The notes under the pieces are model-generated. The model saw nothing but the letters and a program-made list of their open reading frames with translations, was not told the DNA's origin and ran no database searches. A stretch of DNA of 64,000 nucleotides from Nemertoderma westbladi (taxonomy: Eukaryota; Xenacoelomorpha; Nemertodermatida; Nemertodermatidae). The stretch lies in assembly GCA_032718475.1 (NCBI GenBank), contig JAUCBJ010000606.1, positions 50,944 to 114,943 on the forward strand. The letters run 5' to 3'. Position 1 is the stretch's first letter; each line of letters begins with the position of its first letter. The position numbers and the translations under genes were made by a program. Positions 46,901 through 57,042 of the stretch are shown here, in pieces.

Positions 46901-49900
46901 TCGACTTCGTCGGGAGTGGAGGAAGGTCGAATATCAGCGAGAGGAGCGAGGAGGATTCCTAAAATTAGAAGATGTGTACCTTTTAATATCCAGGGAGGCG
47001 GTAGTAGAGACTCGATCTAACTATACCGACCAGCACATCGTGGCAGAAGGGATCACACTGCCATCCTCCAACCGACAAAAACCCCAGACAACATCCACAA
47101 AGACGGCCACTTACGCCACACCGACGGAATCACGACAATTCTCAGACGGTAATAGAGTATCTGCGCCCATTGGAACGAAACAGACGAGACAGCAACTCAG
47201 CGCCGACTTCAACGGCTGCCAATACTGCGAACATTTAGGTAAGCGGTATATTGGTCACAAGTTACGAGGTTGTCGACAATTTCGCGAGTTGAACTCAGAA
47301 GAACGACGGCTGCAGATACGGCCACTGGACTCTTGTTGGCGGTGTACGCGACACGGACACGTCCGTAAGGATTGTCCAAATACCGACACTTGTCCATCCT
47401 GTGGACGCAACCACGACGGTCTGCTCCACACAGACAGCCACACGCCGACGAAACGCTTCGCCAGGGAACACCCGGAAGCAGCAGCGAGATGTGATGCGGC
47501 TTACCGAAAACGGGAATCGAAAACGACTCCGACTTTCGTGACCCATATAGAGGATTGCTTTTCAGAACAATCCGGATCGTCGGACGAAGAATCAGAAGAC
47601 GACGAATATTCAAATGGAGACGAACAACCGTCAATCGCGCTCCTGACCACTGACCAACTGAAGGGATTCAGTGTAATCCCGATTAAAGTTACTGGCACAA
47701 AAGGGAGCAAGAGGATTTACGCGATTCTAGACTCAGCCTCATCTCACAGTTACGTAGATGAAAAGATAGCTGACGTCGTAACAGATCTTAGACAAGGTAA
47801 GCACGTCAGTTATACAGTAAGTAGTATGCACGGCCAGCGTGCAATACCAGTGACACGAGTTAAGTTGGACTTAGACTCTCTTCTTCCAAAATCGCAACAC
47901 AGCGAGAGGGAGAGGTCTTTGTTGCCCTTTAGAGATCTAACCTTTGCGGCCACGAAGGACTTTAGTAACCTACTAGGTCCAGTGCCGGAACAATCTCTGG
48001 AGGACCGTAAGTATTTCAGACACCTTGGTGTACCCGAATGTCCTGTCAATTATAGATCGGTAGCAATGCTGATCGGGACGGACCAATTCAACCTACATCA
48101 GGTGTGGGAAACCAGACCATCGGCAGTTGTAGCAGGAAACGCATACGCCTGCAGAACGCCGATAGGGTGGTATACTCGAGCGCCTGTGCGCACACTAGAC
48201 GTAAGTGACGAGGAAGACGACGTACAGAGTACATGTAGTTTATTGACTACAAACTCAATTCATTCCTTTTCACACGACGTGAACCATACTACGCTACAGT
48301 CGACAAAACATCACAGACGTGTAACTAGTATGATAAGTCACAAGGAGCAGCTAACCCACAAGGTGAGTTTAGAAATTGGGGGGAAGATGAGTCAGCTAGA
48401 GATTCCATCGACGACAGATGATAGGCTTGCGAGTCTACCTACCCCAATAACTTCAACAGTGCCCATCGATATCGACGATGACGCGTTGAAAATTCATCAG
48501 TTGGAACAAGCCGCCTTGGACAAAGAATTAACGGAGAAGACTATCAGGTGGTTAGAACAAGATACAGCTGAACCTGGTAGCTACGACCCTTGTATGTCGG
48601 AACAGGAGAAACAATCTTTAAAGATCATGGAGGATACTATCCGACAGACGGAGGACGGACATTACGAGGTGGGGATGTTATGGCGTAGCCAAAGTCCTAA
48701 ACTTATAAATAACTACCCACTGGCTTTAAGACGTCTACACTCAATCCGACAACGTCTATTAAAGGACGAGAAAGCCCATCTGCAGTATAACACTCAGATG
48801 GAGACGTATTTGACGAAGGGATACGCTATCCGAATGACTAACCCGGAGCGAGTGACAGACCAGACGTACTACTTGCCACATCACTATGTGAGACATCCCG
48901 ACAAACCAGATAAAGTACGCGTAGTCAATGACTGTGCGGCTCTGTTTGAGGGAATGTCCCTCAATAGTGAATTGATGGATGGACCGAACATGAATAACTA
49001 TCTTATGGGGGTGATTATGCGCTTCCGTCAGCGTCAAGTAGCCTTTACTTGCGACGTAGAAGCGATGTTTCACCAAGTGAAAGCGTTAGAGCGAGACAGA
49101 GACAGTTTGCGGTTTCTCTGGTATCCGGAAGGGGACTTAAGTCTACCACCAGCGACTTACCAAATGCAAGTTCGCGTTTTCGGTGCCAGAGACAGCCCAA
49201 ATTGTACGATGTACGCCTTGAAGCAAGCCGCTAGAGATCAGAAACATCTGTATGACCCAGAGATAATTAGAATTGTAGAACGTGACTTTTACGTTGATGA
49301 CGGTTTACAAAGTTGCGACACAGTAGAACGTGCTACAACAGTAGCACATCAATTACGGGACTGCTTGGCGGGCGGAGGTTTTAACCTCACCAAATTCGCC
49401 TCAAACAGTGCCGAATTAGTTGACTCATTCGGAACTACTGAGCGTGGAGGTGGTGATATAGACCTAGAGTTCGAACCACTACCGACGACTAAGGTGTTGG
49501 GGCTCTTTTGGGACCCAAACACAGACAACTTTCGAGTGAAGGTGAGACTGGACAGTCAAGGAGACACACTGACCAAGAGATCATGCTTGTCAAAGTTGAG
49601 CCGATTGTTCGATCCGTTAGGATTCATCAGTCCAGTAATACTGCAAGCTCGCATTTATATGCGCAGTATATGGAAGGATGGACTAACGTGGGACGAGCCG
49701 ATCTCATCAGATCAAGTGGACTTATGGAAGACCTGGGAGGCGGAATTGTCTTCGTTAGAGGATTATTCCATACCCAGGGTTTACTTTCCATTACAGAGTA
49801 CATTTCCTGACAACTTGGAACTACACTGTTTTTCTGACGCCAGTGACAACGGGTTTGGTGTGGCAGCGTATTTGCGCAGACAAGTAGAATCGGACGAGTT

Positions 49901-52658
49901 CGATGTTTCGCTCATTACTTCCAAGGCTAAGACCATGCCTACTAAGTATATGACGACACCACGAGCCGAGCTACAAGCCGCGACCCTGTCAACCACCATC
50001 GTGAACCTCATACAGACAGAACTACAGTCGAGTTTACAGATATTTTATTGGACTGACGCGACGTTGGTTTTATTTTACATAAACAACGACACACTCGAAT
50101 TCAAGACATTCGTAGCTAACCGTCGCGCAGAGATTCTAGACCGTTCGATAAAAGAGGATTGGCGACATTGTCCCGGACCACAAAACCCAGCTGATATTGC
50201 GTCGCGAGGAATGATGCCTGAAGAATTCTGTAAACCGGAAAACAAAGAGTTTTGGCAACACGGACCCCAGTTCCTGCAGAAATCGACACAAGATTGGCCT
50301 CCGTTATACGACAACAAGTCCAACACCATTCCTAAGGACGCCGAAATCAAGAAACCAAAAAAGGGGAAGACAAAGAAAAAGACGACGGCGGCAAAACTCA
50401 AGAAAAAACCGAAGGCGAAATGGAAGGATATAACTTCAAAGGTCAAGAGAGGAAGACTTGCGAGCCTTTCTACACCAGACATATCGCCAGACGGTCGACC
50501 AGACACGTTACCAGACAGTCAACCAGACATTTTGCCAGACATATCACAAAATGTTCCACCAGACGTTAGTAACGCACTGACAAACAGTAAAGCCGCAGTT
50601 TCCCTATTGGAGCGGCCTTCTATTGACAAACAACCAGATACGTTACCAGACGTATCGCCAGACACACTACTAGACAGTCGACTAGACACTAGTAATGTAT
50701 TGACTAACAATAAAGCCGCAGTTTCCCTATTGGAGCGGCCTTGTATTGACAAACTACCAATTTTGACACACTTGAGCAACCATAAGCATGGTGAAACCTC
50801 ATGTATTGCAGATGTGGGTAGTACCTACGCTAATGTAAATACAGGTGTTACTTTGCGCTCAAGAGACATACCGAACTTACAACCTGTGGTGAGACCTGGG
50901 ATTAATGTCGGCAGAAAATTAAGTTTACCAAAACCTGCTGACCCCATAGAGTTCAAACCACCATTAGCGATCGACTTACAAAGTACCGACAATCAAGGTA
51001 AGAAGACAAAGAAGGACAAATTACTTGTAGACCCGGACGGATCAACAGTCAACAAGGGAATACTTACCGGCGGACCCGTGGGCCCTTCTAGTAATTCAAA
51101 ACCTTCCAAGTTCTCCATTGACTTACCTGATGACGTCACAAATACTTACGTCGACCGTATTGTAAACCTAACAGATTCTTGGTCAAACGCTTGCCGAAAA
51201 TTAGCGTGGATTGTACGTTTTGTACAATACGTTAAAGGCAAACGTGACTTCACACGTCGACTTACATTGGCTGAGATTGACAGGTGTGAGATCAAATTAA
51301 TTCGCCATTACCAACTGAGATATTTCGCGCGCGAATTCACATCTATAAGTCAAGGTCAACCAATCAAGTCGTCACCGATACTGAGTTGGAGTCCGATAAT
51401 TTATAATGGCTTAATTTGTCATAAATCTCGGCTTCAAAACATTGACTTTAACACGAACTTTAGGTACCCAATAATAATACCGCAACACCACGAACTACAA
51501 CGTGCAATGATACTGGACGCACATTTACATCTGAAACACGCAGGAAGACACCACTGTCTTTCCTACTTACGTACTAGATTTGTATTAATTAGACCCAGTA
51601 AAGCATTAAGTTCCGTGACACGTACGTGTATTATTTGTAAAAAGGTACATTCTAGAATAGGTACCCAAGAAATGAGTGAACTACCACAAGCACGACTTCA
51701 AGCATTCAGACCACCTTTTACAGAGACTGGAATTGATTGCTTTGGTCCCATACATACTAAACGTGGACGTATACTAGTAAAACGCTGGGGACTGATTTTC
51801 ACATGTATGTCCAGTAGGGCAGTTCACATTGAACGTGTGATGGATCTTTCCACCAACGCGTTTATACTAGCACTGCGGCGATTTATCGCTAGACGCGGAC
51901 TAGTAAAATGCTTGTACTCAGACCAAGGGACAAACTTTGTTGGTGCTCGGAATGAGATTGCTAGAGCCTTTAAGAAATTAGATCATGATCAAATCTCAAA
52001 CGAACTGCAACCTCACAAGATTGTTTGGAAGTTCAATCCTCCAGATAGTCCTTGGAGAGGCGGAGTCTGGGAGAGACTGATTAGATCTATAAAGACAGCA
52101 ATGGCAAAGGTCATTCCAGTAAACCACATATTAACAGACGACCAACTGACAACATTGTTTGTTGAAATCGAGGCAATACTAAATACTAGACCAATAGTAT
52201 TAGTACCCGATAACAAACAATCCCAGTTTGCTTTGACACCGGCACACCTGCTAATGCAGGCACCGACGACATTAACGCCGATTTCTATTCCAATAGAAAG
52301 CGACAGCTATGGTAGAAAAGCGTGGAAAATCACGCAACTACTAGCTAACAAATTCTGGGAAATATGGCAAAACCATTATTTGCCCTCTATTTCTGCCAGA
52401 ACAAACTGGTACAATAACACCCGCGCATTAAAGCCGGGAGATCACGTGCTGTTGGCGGAAGTGAATCTAAAAAGACGCTTCTGGATAACAGGTGTCATTT
52501 TAGCCACACATCCATCTATGGATGGAGTGACAAGAACTGTGACAGTACGGACAATTGACGGTCGTACAGTAGACAGACCGACTCAACGTCTCGTACTTCT
52601 TGAAGAGACTCGTAACGAGTCTGGAGACTACAAATCTCCACCTAATACTAGTAAATAA
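43998..52658 (+). CDS. BEL/Pao Gag-Pol polyprotein (2,886 aa)
   Basis: This one uninterrupted frame contains everything needed for capsid formation, reverse transcription and integration. Residues about 150-470 are helical and coiled-coil, including a reiterated ERQAAAAES stretch (about 335-376). A BEL-type Gag segment (PPKFSGSSKHW) starts near 836. Cys/His clusters near 1074, 1112 (CxxC-x4-H-x4-C) and 1132 form zinc knuckles. The aspartic protease motif LDSASSHSYV is near 1243. The reverse transcriptase carries VRVVNDCA near 1641 and YVDD at 1765-1768, and RNase H begins near HCFSDAS (about 1943). A charged, repetitive linker (about 2115-2380) precedes the integrase, which has an HH-CC zinc finger (about 2497-2550), catalytic Asp in GIDCFG (about 2579) and SDQGTN (about 2641), and Glu in VWERLI (about 2690). 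The C-terminal DUF5641-like domain has LKPGDHVLLAE. All catalytic residues looked for are present. Confidence 0.95.
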   Translation: MSDKQDYTKNTQTDYDSCDADKSAAEEPQGKTREPTEPTPCASPVHPTGVPDAVVRGDGRTEDFLTVPQPRYRETEMVSSAGSTESVVRSVGGYMAHITRSIGEGQRILDGLTAPMSRFEFYTLQVRVQSKVYKSVDNLVGLQDLARQRQDMDTQLRILEKLMITREKLIQFKSTIRQIQQEQADQLLGESVSDELLQPEEEQELYRLDGQLKHLTDHLRMCGEDVGDWETVPEATRETSLAQIESAPGILDQSLVSIRSEICEGSIVTSEVARQQQEFHRQRQEVEEQAQLLVMQAAVEEEKLRVANIARISHLQEQAELEAAEVERLERDIARQAAAAAAESERQAAAAESERQAAAAESERQAAAAESERQAAAAAAELERDRLVSEARAEMKTRQIKAQSAIRQAEFEAQQRQTEQREKTAKLHFELEKKTRELANAEEDLDQKARDRSMRSRDGHDLDQLEVRHRQIQERKKEGSVGAPGRERQLVKDVCQRFPQVTHMFAPVTTKELISIAGSSDISPIHGVTEHRFVIPDKFTPPRATSSPIPKVKVSNPPIADRSSLLVGPALLTTKQVSPPLTPKPVTHYDYPMTFRPTRPLDSNAVVRPPVQFTSQSTTSRKTCEPTEQRRTVETRPFNQFTSQSTTSRKTCEPTEQRRSVDDVPKRAVRIRTTQRTRARRPPYPDDSSTSSESDYPKREVFRTGAADEYKRERSDNSFADNPPQNTPTQKALQPTNAISTQQFADILRPVVNKLAQIEERLEEVQTDSSRNSEFEHNRHPKGPQRPVPSNPTSYQGKAPRRENINQTTNQGRETLNVAEEIAKFAARQGLPVQQPPKFSGSSKHWHTFVDYIESQIAVCAFTSREKFNYLLQTLSGEPKRLAETFVGVPDAFELAYDRLTSIYGGTVSMARSVIEELCKGGAITKPVDLLKLADEIKNAITTLRSIGQLDYGNTPTVLLKIIGRLHHRLRREWRKVEYQREERGGFLKLEDVYLLISREAVVETRSNYTDQHIVAEGITLPSSNRQKPQTTSTKTATYATPTESRQFSDGNRVSAPIGTKQTRQQLSADFNGCQYCEHLGKRYIGHKLRGCRQFRELNSEERRLQIRPLDSCWRCTRHGHVRKDCPNTDTCPSCGRNHDGLLHTDSHTPTKRFAREHPEAAARCDAAYRKRESKTTPTFVTHIEDCFSEQSGSSDEESEDDEYSNGDEQPSIALLTTDQLKGFSVIPIKVTGTKGSKRIYAILDSASSHSYVDEKIADVVTDLRQGKHVSYTVSSMHGQRAIPVTRVKLDLDSLLPKSQHSERERSLLPFRDLTFAATKDFSNLLGPVPEQSLEDRKYFRHLGVPECPVNYRSVAMLIGTDQFNLHQVWETRPSAVVAGNAYACRTPIGWYTRAPVRTLDVSDEEDDVQSTCSLLTTNSIHSFSHDVNHTTLQSTKHHRRVTSMISHKEQLTHKVSLEIGGKMSQLEIPSTTDDRLASLPTPITSTVPIDIDDDALKIHQLEQAALDKELTEKTIRWLEQDTAEPGSYDPCMSEQEKQSLKIMEDTIRQTEDGHYEVGMLWRSQSPKLINNYPLALRRLHSIRQRLLKDEKAHLQYNTQMETYLTKGYAIRMTNPERVTDQTYYLPHHYVRHPDKPDKVRVVNDCAALFEGMSLNSELMDGPNMNNYLMGVIMRFRQRQVAFTCDVEAMFHQVKALERDRDSLRFLWYPEGDLSLPPATYQMQVRVFGARDSPNCTMYALKQAARDQKHLYDPEIIRIVERDFYVDDGLQSCDTVERATTVAHQLRDCLAGGGFNLTKFASNSAELVDSFGTTERGGGDIDLEFEPLPTTKVLGLFWDPNTDNFRVKVRLDSQGDTLTKRSCLSKLSRLFDPLGFISPVILQARIYMRSIWKDGLTWDEPISSDQVDLWKTWEAELSSLEDYSIPRVYFPLQSTFPDNLELHCFSDASDNGFGVAAYLRRQVESDEFDVSLITSKAKTMPTKYMTTPRAELQAATLSTTIVNLIQTELQSSLQIFYWTDATLVLFYINNDTLEFKTFVANRRAEILDRSIKEDWRHCPGPQNPADIASRGMMPEEFCKPENKEFWQHGPQFLQKSTQDWPPLYDNKSNTIPKDAEIKKPKKGKTKKKTTAAKLKKKPKAKWKDITSKVKRGRLASLSTPDISPDGRPDTLPDSQPDILPDISQNVPPDVSNALTNSKAAVSLLERPSIDKQPDTLPDVSPDTLLDSRLDTSNVLTNNKAAVSLLERPCIDKLPILTHLSNHKHGETSCIADVGSTYANVNTGVTLRSRDIPNLQPVVRPGINVGRKLSLPKPADPIEFKPPLAIDLQSTDNQGKKTKKDKLLVDPDGSTVNKGILTGGPVGPSSNSKPSKFSIDLPDDVTNTYVDRIVNLTDSWSNACRKLAWIVRFVQYVKGKRDFTRRLTLAEIDRCEIKLIRHYQLRYFAREFTSISQGQPIKSSPILSWSPIIYNGLICHKSRLQNIDFNTNFRYPIIIPQHHELQRAMILDAHLHLKHAGRHHCLSYLRTRFVLIRPSKALSSVTRTCIICKKVHSRIGTQEMSELPQARLQAFRPPFTETGIDCFGPIHTKRGRILVKRWGLIFTCMSSRAVHIERVMDLSTNAFILALRRFIARRGLVKCLYSDQGTNFVGARNEIARAFKKLDHDQISNELQPHKIVWKFNPPDSPWRGGVWERLIRSIKTAMAKVIPVNHILTDDQLTTLFVEIEAILNTRPIVLVPDNKQSQFALTPAHLLMQAPTTLTPISIPIESDSYGRKAWKITQLLANKFWEIWQNHYLPSISARTNWYNNTRALKPGDHVLLAEVNLKRRFWITGVILATHPSMDGVTRTVTVRTIDGRTVDRPTQRLVLLEETRNESGDYKSPPNTSK
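45829..45996 (+). repeat. 84-bp tandem duplication inside gag
   Basis: CAGTTTACGTCGCAATCTAC at 45829 is repeated 84 bp later with few changes. The duplication is in frame and carries one copy of the 20-bp dyad motif in each half. Confidence 0.85.
50560..50752 (+). repeat. in-frame duplication in the RNase H-integrase linker
   Basis: The peptide phrase NSKAAVSLLERP, with a PD-rich spacer (TLPD, SPD), appears twice about 123 bp apart (50584 and 50707). In-frame repeats in this linker suggest it is unstructured and tolerant of length change. Confidence 0.8.
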
Positions 52659-53316
52659 TTAGGAGTTTACAAATAGATTCCCACGTACCTGTACACCGTA
52701 GTAAGGACAGCGGTAGAATTCCATTGTCTTTATATGTGAACATTGAGGGTAGTACCCTTATGTGTCACATAGGAGCGGGATTTGTAGGTATAAGAAATGG
52801 AATTCTACTTGGAACTCACAATATTGAGACATTTTCGAAATTTTAGACAATCCATTTGGATTTGAAAAATTTTTAAAATTTTCTCCAGTGAATAGATTTC
52901 AGGGTACAGTCGGGTGGAACTTAAAATTAGAGAAACAAGAGAGGAAGACTTGCGAGCCTTTCTTAAAATTTTAATTAAATTTTACACGGTCTTGTTTCAA
53001 TAAGTTACGTCAAAATAGACTCCCCTATATTTATTACTAATTCTTGACTGCTTATTTTCTGATAATAGTTTGGGATCAAAAAGTGAGTATTTTAGACTCA
53101 CGGCCAGTTTAGCCCAAATTCGTTTTTACTTCGGCAAAAAATTTTAGATAAGAAGCAGCGTGTCATTAAAGAAACCCTAGATCTTAGGCTATGGGTAGGA
53201 GGTTAGAGCGTTGTCGAGCCCAAAGGGCAGACGAAACTCTCACGTCTCCTCACAACTAACTACAAACTCTGTTGTATTCCCTCTAGTAGTAATGATTATG
53301 TAACTACACCCTAATT
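52659..53316 (+). other. spacer between Gag-Pol and the downstream ORF
   Basis: An AT-rich 658-bp spacer holds one copy of the 20-bp dyad motif (52943-52962). A good splice-acceptor pattern, TCTGTTGTATTCCCTCTAG, ends at 53286, 31 bp before the ATG at 53317. This fits expression of the downstream ORF from a spliced transcript. Confidence 0.5.
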
Positions 53317-56300
53317 ATGGAGAAAGGGATACAAGGAGAGCCGAGATGGGGATATGATATCCAAGAGGAGGCAGCAGCGCCATTCGAAAGATTTGGAGCC
53401 AAGGATTATACTATATTTGGTATAAAAGAATTATCGGAAAGTACAGCGAAACTCGCGAGAACTAAATATGACTCGAATGTATTAAAGAGAAGGCAAAACG
53501 CATTAAACGAAAGAATCGAAAGTTTGCGCCAAACCTTCAACGAACTTTACCCGTACGATGCTTTGTGTGACACGGGAGACATTAGCGAAGACCCCGATAC
53601 TGAAATTAGTCGTTTGTATCATACCATGCAATACCTAAAGGCGCACGAACCTATGCCTGCGGTACGCGATGAATTCGATGGAATGCATCTTTACAGACGA
53701 ACTCGAGGGGACGATAGAGAAACCAAGGAAGCATTTTCAGTTTATAAACTTTATTATCAATGCGGTTCTTGTATGCGCGAACAACGAAATGCGATTCCGA
53801 TGCGTTTGAATAAGGAAAATCCCGAACCGATATTGGCGAGGTGTTCGAATCATCAACAACTACGCTACCAGGAAGGAGGGTATCCTTTATCGAATCCATA
53901 TCATTCATTTGCTATGACCGGACCAAAGGCGGGAGAAACTGTCATTTACCCACCTAAGGTTGTTGAACCCGATGTATTTGAACTTACGCTGGACGAGGCG
54001 AATCAGTCAACCCGCGAAAAGAAAGAAGCTCTTAGCCTATACAGAGCCTACAAGGCTTTCGAGAAAGGTGAGATGGAAGAATGGGGTGGAAGACTCGCGA
54101 GCCTACCTTGCCATTGGACGTCACACGATCAAACTTCAGCTAAGGAGATGACACCGGAAGTTTTCGAGAGCATAAACTTCGCTCAAAACGTTATTCAGAG
54201 ACTACAGATTGCATCCCCGGAGAGGCCAAGAGAAATGCAACCGTATAGTACTTCAGCTACGAAACCATTGAGTACGACACTCAATTTCCCTATTAGTATA
54301 CCAGTCCGACAGGATACGACGTACGAAATACCCATCGTGGATCATCCAGAAATCATTTCAAACTTGGAGTTTCTTCCTGCAGTTGTTTTCAGCGATATGA
54401 GTAAGATATATGATTTGCGTAGACATATTACTCAAAAGGTCGTGAACAACGTTCCACCTCATATCCAAGATTTTAAGGAACTGGATAGAGCTGGTGCCGA
54501 CATAGCTCCGAGTAATCTGAAAGGATATCTAACCAAGACGATTCGTTTATGGATTGGAATCGGAACCTTCGAGTCGGATACAGGTATTGCCGCAGATTGG
54601 CGAGGTAAGGTTATTCGTTTCGATGAGGATAAGGATATAGAGAAGATTTGGCAACCTTCGGAAGAATTGTTGGATGAATGGACTAGGACGTTTAGATCGT
54701 TTCAGGAAAACGGTTATATGTTTTACGATAACGAGGGCGGCAGTCATCAGCAGAGTTTGACTTCTAAGACTATACAGATTAGAGCGGCGGACGGAGTCCT
54801 GCACGTTTTCAGTAGACAGAGGAGCGACAAACGAATGCCGATACCTCCAGCGAATACAAAGCGACACCATCTTATAACCGATATAGTAAAGAAGATGGAC
54901 CAAGCTTGTAATATTGACGCTAGAATGCTACCGAAGATGGTAAGAAACATGATTTTAGATAAAACTGTTGTAAAGGTTGGATCAGGAGTAAGGGAGGATT
55001 TAATTAGCGACTTCGCCGGCATGACGGACAGCGATGACCGACTACCGACACCATACGTCGACACTCGACCTCTTATTCTGTGGTCTATAGAACAGGGATA
55101 TTTTCGTGAGTATAATACTCAGAAGACTGGAACTGGATACATTTCCTACCTGTTATTCAATTGGGATTATAAGGAAGGTAAAAGAAACAAGTATATTGAA
55201 ACTTATGGAGAAGGTGATACTCCAGATATGAGTGAGTTTGAATCACAGCTTAAATGGAGAGGATGCGTGTATTGGGCTATTACGTCACCTCCAAGAGCGG
55301 TCTTACAATATTATTTAGCGATAGAGTCGTCAGTGAATGTTTGCCTAATCGCCGACATTGTGTCTCGGACTCTCAAAAGACATCCACTTTGTCTCGGAGA
55401 AGATCATACGTTCTACATGGAAGGGAGAATTCGTACCGACGTGTTTAGACGATTCCTTGAACCCTTCTACAACTCCGACGCTCAGTGTAATGCCTTTACT
55501 CGAGCAGGATTTAGTATATTTCGAGACGTGTATCTTCGCTGTGCGGGATCTCTTATCGAAAGACCATCTATGTTTACATTGTTACCCTATGAAGGAGAAC
55601 GTATTGTGGAAATTACGGATGAATCACGGCAGACGCGCGCGCCTATCGGTCACCCCGGTGATGATTTCAACGTAACTACTACGATCGCCGACGATCCTTT
55701 AGAGGAACTTCTTGAGATAGAAAGGAACCTCCCGAAGAAATCTCAGACGGAGATTCGACAACTTGAAGCAACAGATGCTATAGTTTGTATACAACCTTCA
55801 GAAACCTACCAACCTATAGACCCAGATGATTACGATTATAGTGTGGGAGGAAGCGCTCGACCGATTGGAGATCTTATATACGAACGAGTGTGGTACCCTG
55901 CTAATACGATGTGTAGTAAATGTGGCGTCGCTGGACATCATATGGCAAAGTGCAGTGGAAAGCACATTACTACGACTCAGCTAATCTGTGGATGGTGTGG
56001 GGATCAAGGGTCTCATACCTTTTATACTTGCTGGAGATTTATGGCTCAATGTACTTACTGCAATATAAAGGGACATCGAGCATCTGAATGCCAACTGAGA
56101 GACATACCTTATGAACACGAATCTGTAAAACTTGTGAGGAAGTTATTTGATGAGTGGGAAGATTTAGCCGACGAACATGTATCGGCACAGAGAAGACGGT
56201 TTCCGATGAGAGCGCATCTCGGATTTTGGGCGGTAAATCCCCAGACGATGATGTCGGAAGGATATATCTCCGCTATGCCCCAATATGACGAACTTATCGA

Positions 56301-57042
56301 GGTTGTTGATATTTTGCCCCACGACAGCGGATTCCGAGTGGTGCGCGAGTATCTGTTACAGATTCACCCGGATAACAAAAACACGTGGAATTTTCAGAAA
56401 GTCGTAAATCGTATCACGTATGGTGAATTTGATCGTTTCCGAACCGAAAAGCGGAATAAAGGAGCTTGGTTAACCGTCGCATGGGCGTACCGAGCCGCGT
56501 TTTACCATAAACGTATACGAGCGAGCGTATTCGAGGAAGAAGAGGTCCTAGAGGCGACGAATATACCAGCCACTCCGGTTGCGCCGTCTGCACGTCACCC
56601 TCGGGAGGACGGGCAGGGAAGGATCATACGGGTCCAAAAGGTGGGCCAACAATTGAAGAAAATAATTAATGTAGAAGAACGCAAGGGAGTTGAGCCGACT
56701 ATTCGAGTTACTCGGGATACGGTATCACTTCCAAGAGAACCGGTAGGAGGATCGGGACATACACCAGCTGATCAACAGGGGGCGCAAGCTACTCTTGGGT
56801 CTGCGTCGTCCGCTTCTCACGCGTTCCCAGACGTTCTACCAACTGTAGCGACAACTGATCGGTCACGAGGAATTGGTCGAGGTTTTGGGATGCCAAATAG
56901 ACGAATTTGCGAGGAAATAGTTGCACCGTCTCTCAACGTCCCAAGTAAACCAGTGACTCGCCCCATTAGTCCCATATCGCGAGCAAAGTCACCTGTGCGC
57001 AGTTTTCGAGGACGCGGCAGGGCTCGATCAACTAAGCGATAA
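53317..57042 (+). CDS. large extra ORF of the BEL element with three zinc knuckles (1,241 aa), function unknown
   Basis: It is intact and ATG-started, in a different frame from Gag-Pol and in the position of env in env-carrying relatives. I recognise no family for residues 1-860. That part is acidic and helical at the N-terminus (about 35-70 resembles a short coiled coil), then looks globular. Three Cys-Cys-His-Cys knuckles lie in tandem: CSKCGVAGHHMAKC (866-879), CGWCGDQGSHTFYTC (891-905, with one extra residue before the His) and CTYCNIKGHRASEC (912-925). A long tail rich in Pro, Arg and Ser ends RGRGRARSTKR. No signal peptide or clear transmembrane segment is visible, so an envelope role is unlikely. 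Nucleic-acid binding is the best-supported property. It could be a second nucleocapsid-like or accessory protein. Codon use looks like that of Gag-Pol, so it is not an obvious recent capture. Confidence 0.8.
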   Translation: MEKGIQGEPRWGYDIQEEAAAPFERFGAKDYTIFGIKELSESTAKLARTKYDSNVLKRRQNALNERIESLRQTFNELYPYDALCDTGDISEDPDTEISRLYHTMQYLKAHEPMPAVRDEFDGMHLYRRTRGDDRETKEAFSVYKLYYQCGSCMREQRNAIPMRLNKENPEPILARCSNHQQLRYQEGGYPLSNPYHSFAMTGPKAGETVIYPPKVVEPDVFELTLDEANQSTREKKEALSLYRAYKAFEKGEMEEWGGRLASLPCHWTSHDQTSAKEMTPEVFESINFAQNVIQRLQIASPERPREMQPYSTSATKPLSTTLNFPISIPVRQDTTYEIPIVDHPEIISNLEFLPAVVFSDMSKIYDLRRHITQKVVNNVPPHIQDFKELDRAGADIAPSNLKGYLTKTIRLWIGIGTFESDTGIAADWRGKVIRFDEDKDIEKIWQPSEELLDEWTRTFRSFQENGYMFYDNEGGSHQQSLTSKTIQIRAADGVLHVFSRQRSDKRMPIPPANTKRHHLITDIVKKMDQACNIDARMLPKMVRNMILDKTVVKVGSGVREDLISDFAGMTDSDDRLPTPYVDTRPLILWSIEQGYFREYNTQKTGTGYISYLLFNWDYKEGKRNKYIETYGEGDTPDMSEFESQLKWRGCVYWAITSPPRAVLQYYLAIESSVNVCLIADIVSRTLKRHPLCLGEDHTFYMEGRIRTDVFRRFLEPFYNSDAQCNAFTRAGFSIFRDVYLRCAGSLIERPSMFTLLPYEGERIVEITDESRQTRAPIGHPGDDFNVTTTIADDPLEELLEIERNLPKKSQTEIRQLEATDAIVCIQPSETYQPIDPDDYDYSVGGSARPIGDLIYERVWYPANTMCSKCGVAGHHMAKCSGKHITTTQLICGWCGDQGSHTFYTCWRFMAQCTYCNIKGHRASECQLRDIPYEHESVKLVRKLFDEWEDLADEHVSAQRRRFPMRAHLGFWAVNPQTMMSEGYISAMPQYDELIEVVDILPHDSGFRVVREYLLQIHPDNKNTWNFQKVVNRITYGEFDRFRTEKRNKGAWLTVAWAYRAAFYHKRIRASVFEEEEVLEATNIPATPVAPSARHPREDGQGRIIRVQKVGQQLKKIINVEERKGVEPTIRVTRDTVSLPREPVGGSGHTPADQQGAQATLGSASSASHAFPDVLPTVATTDRSRGIGRGFGMPNRRICEEIVAPSLNVPSKPVTRPISPISRAKSPVRSFRGRGRARSTKR

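Noticed and set aside
53317-57042. Retroviral-type envelope gene
   Set aside because: Position fits, but there is no visible signal peptide, membrane anchor or glycoprotein-like Cys pattern, and the zinc knuckles point to nucleic-acid binding.
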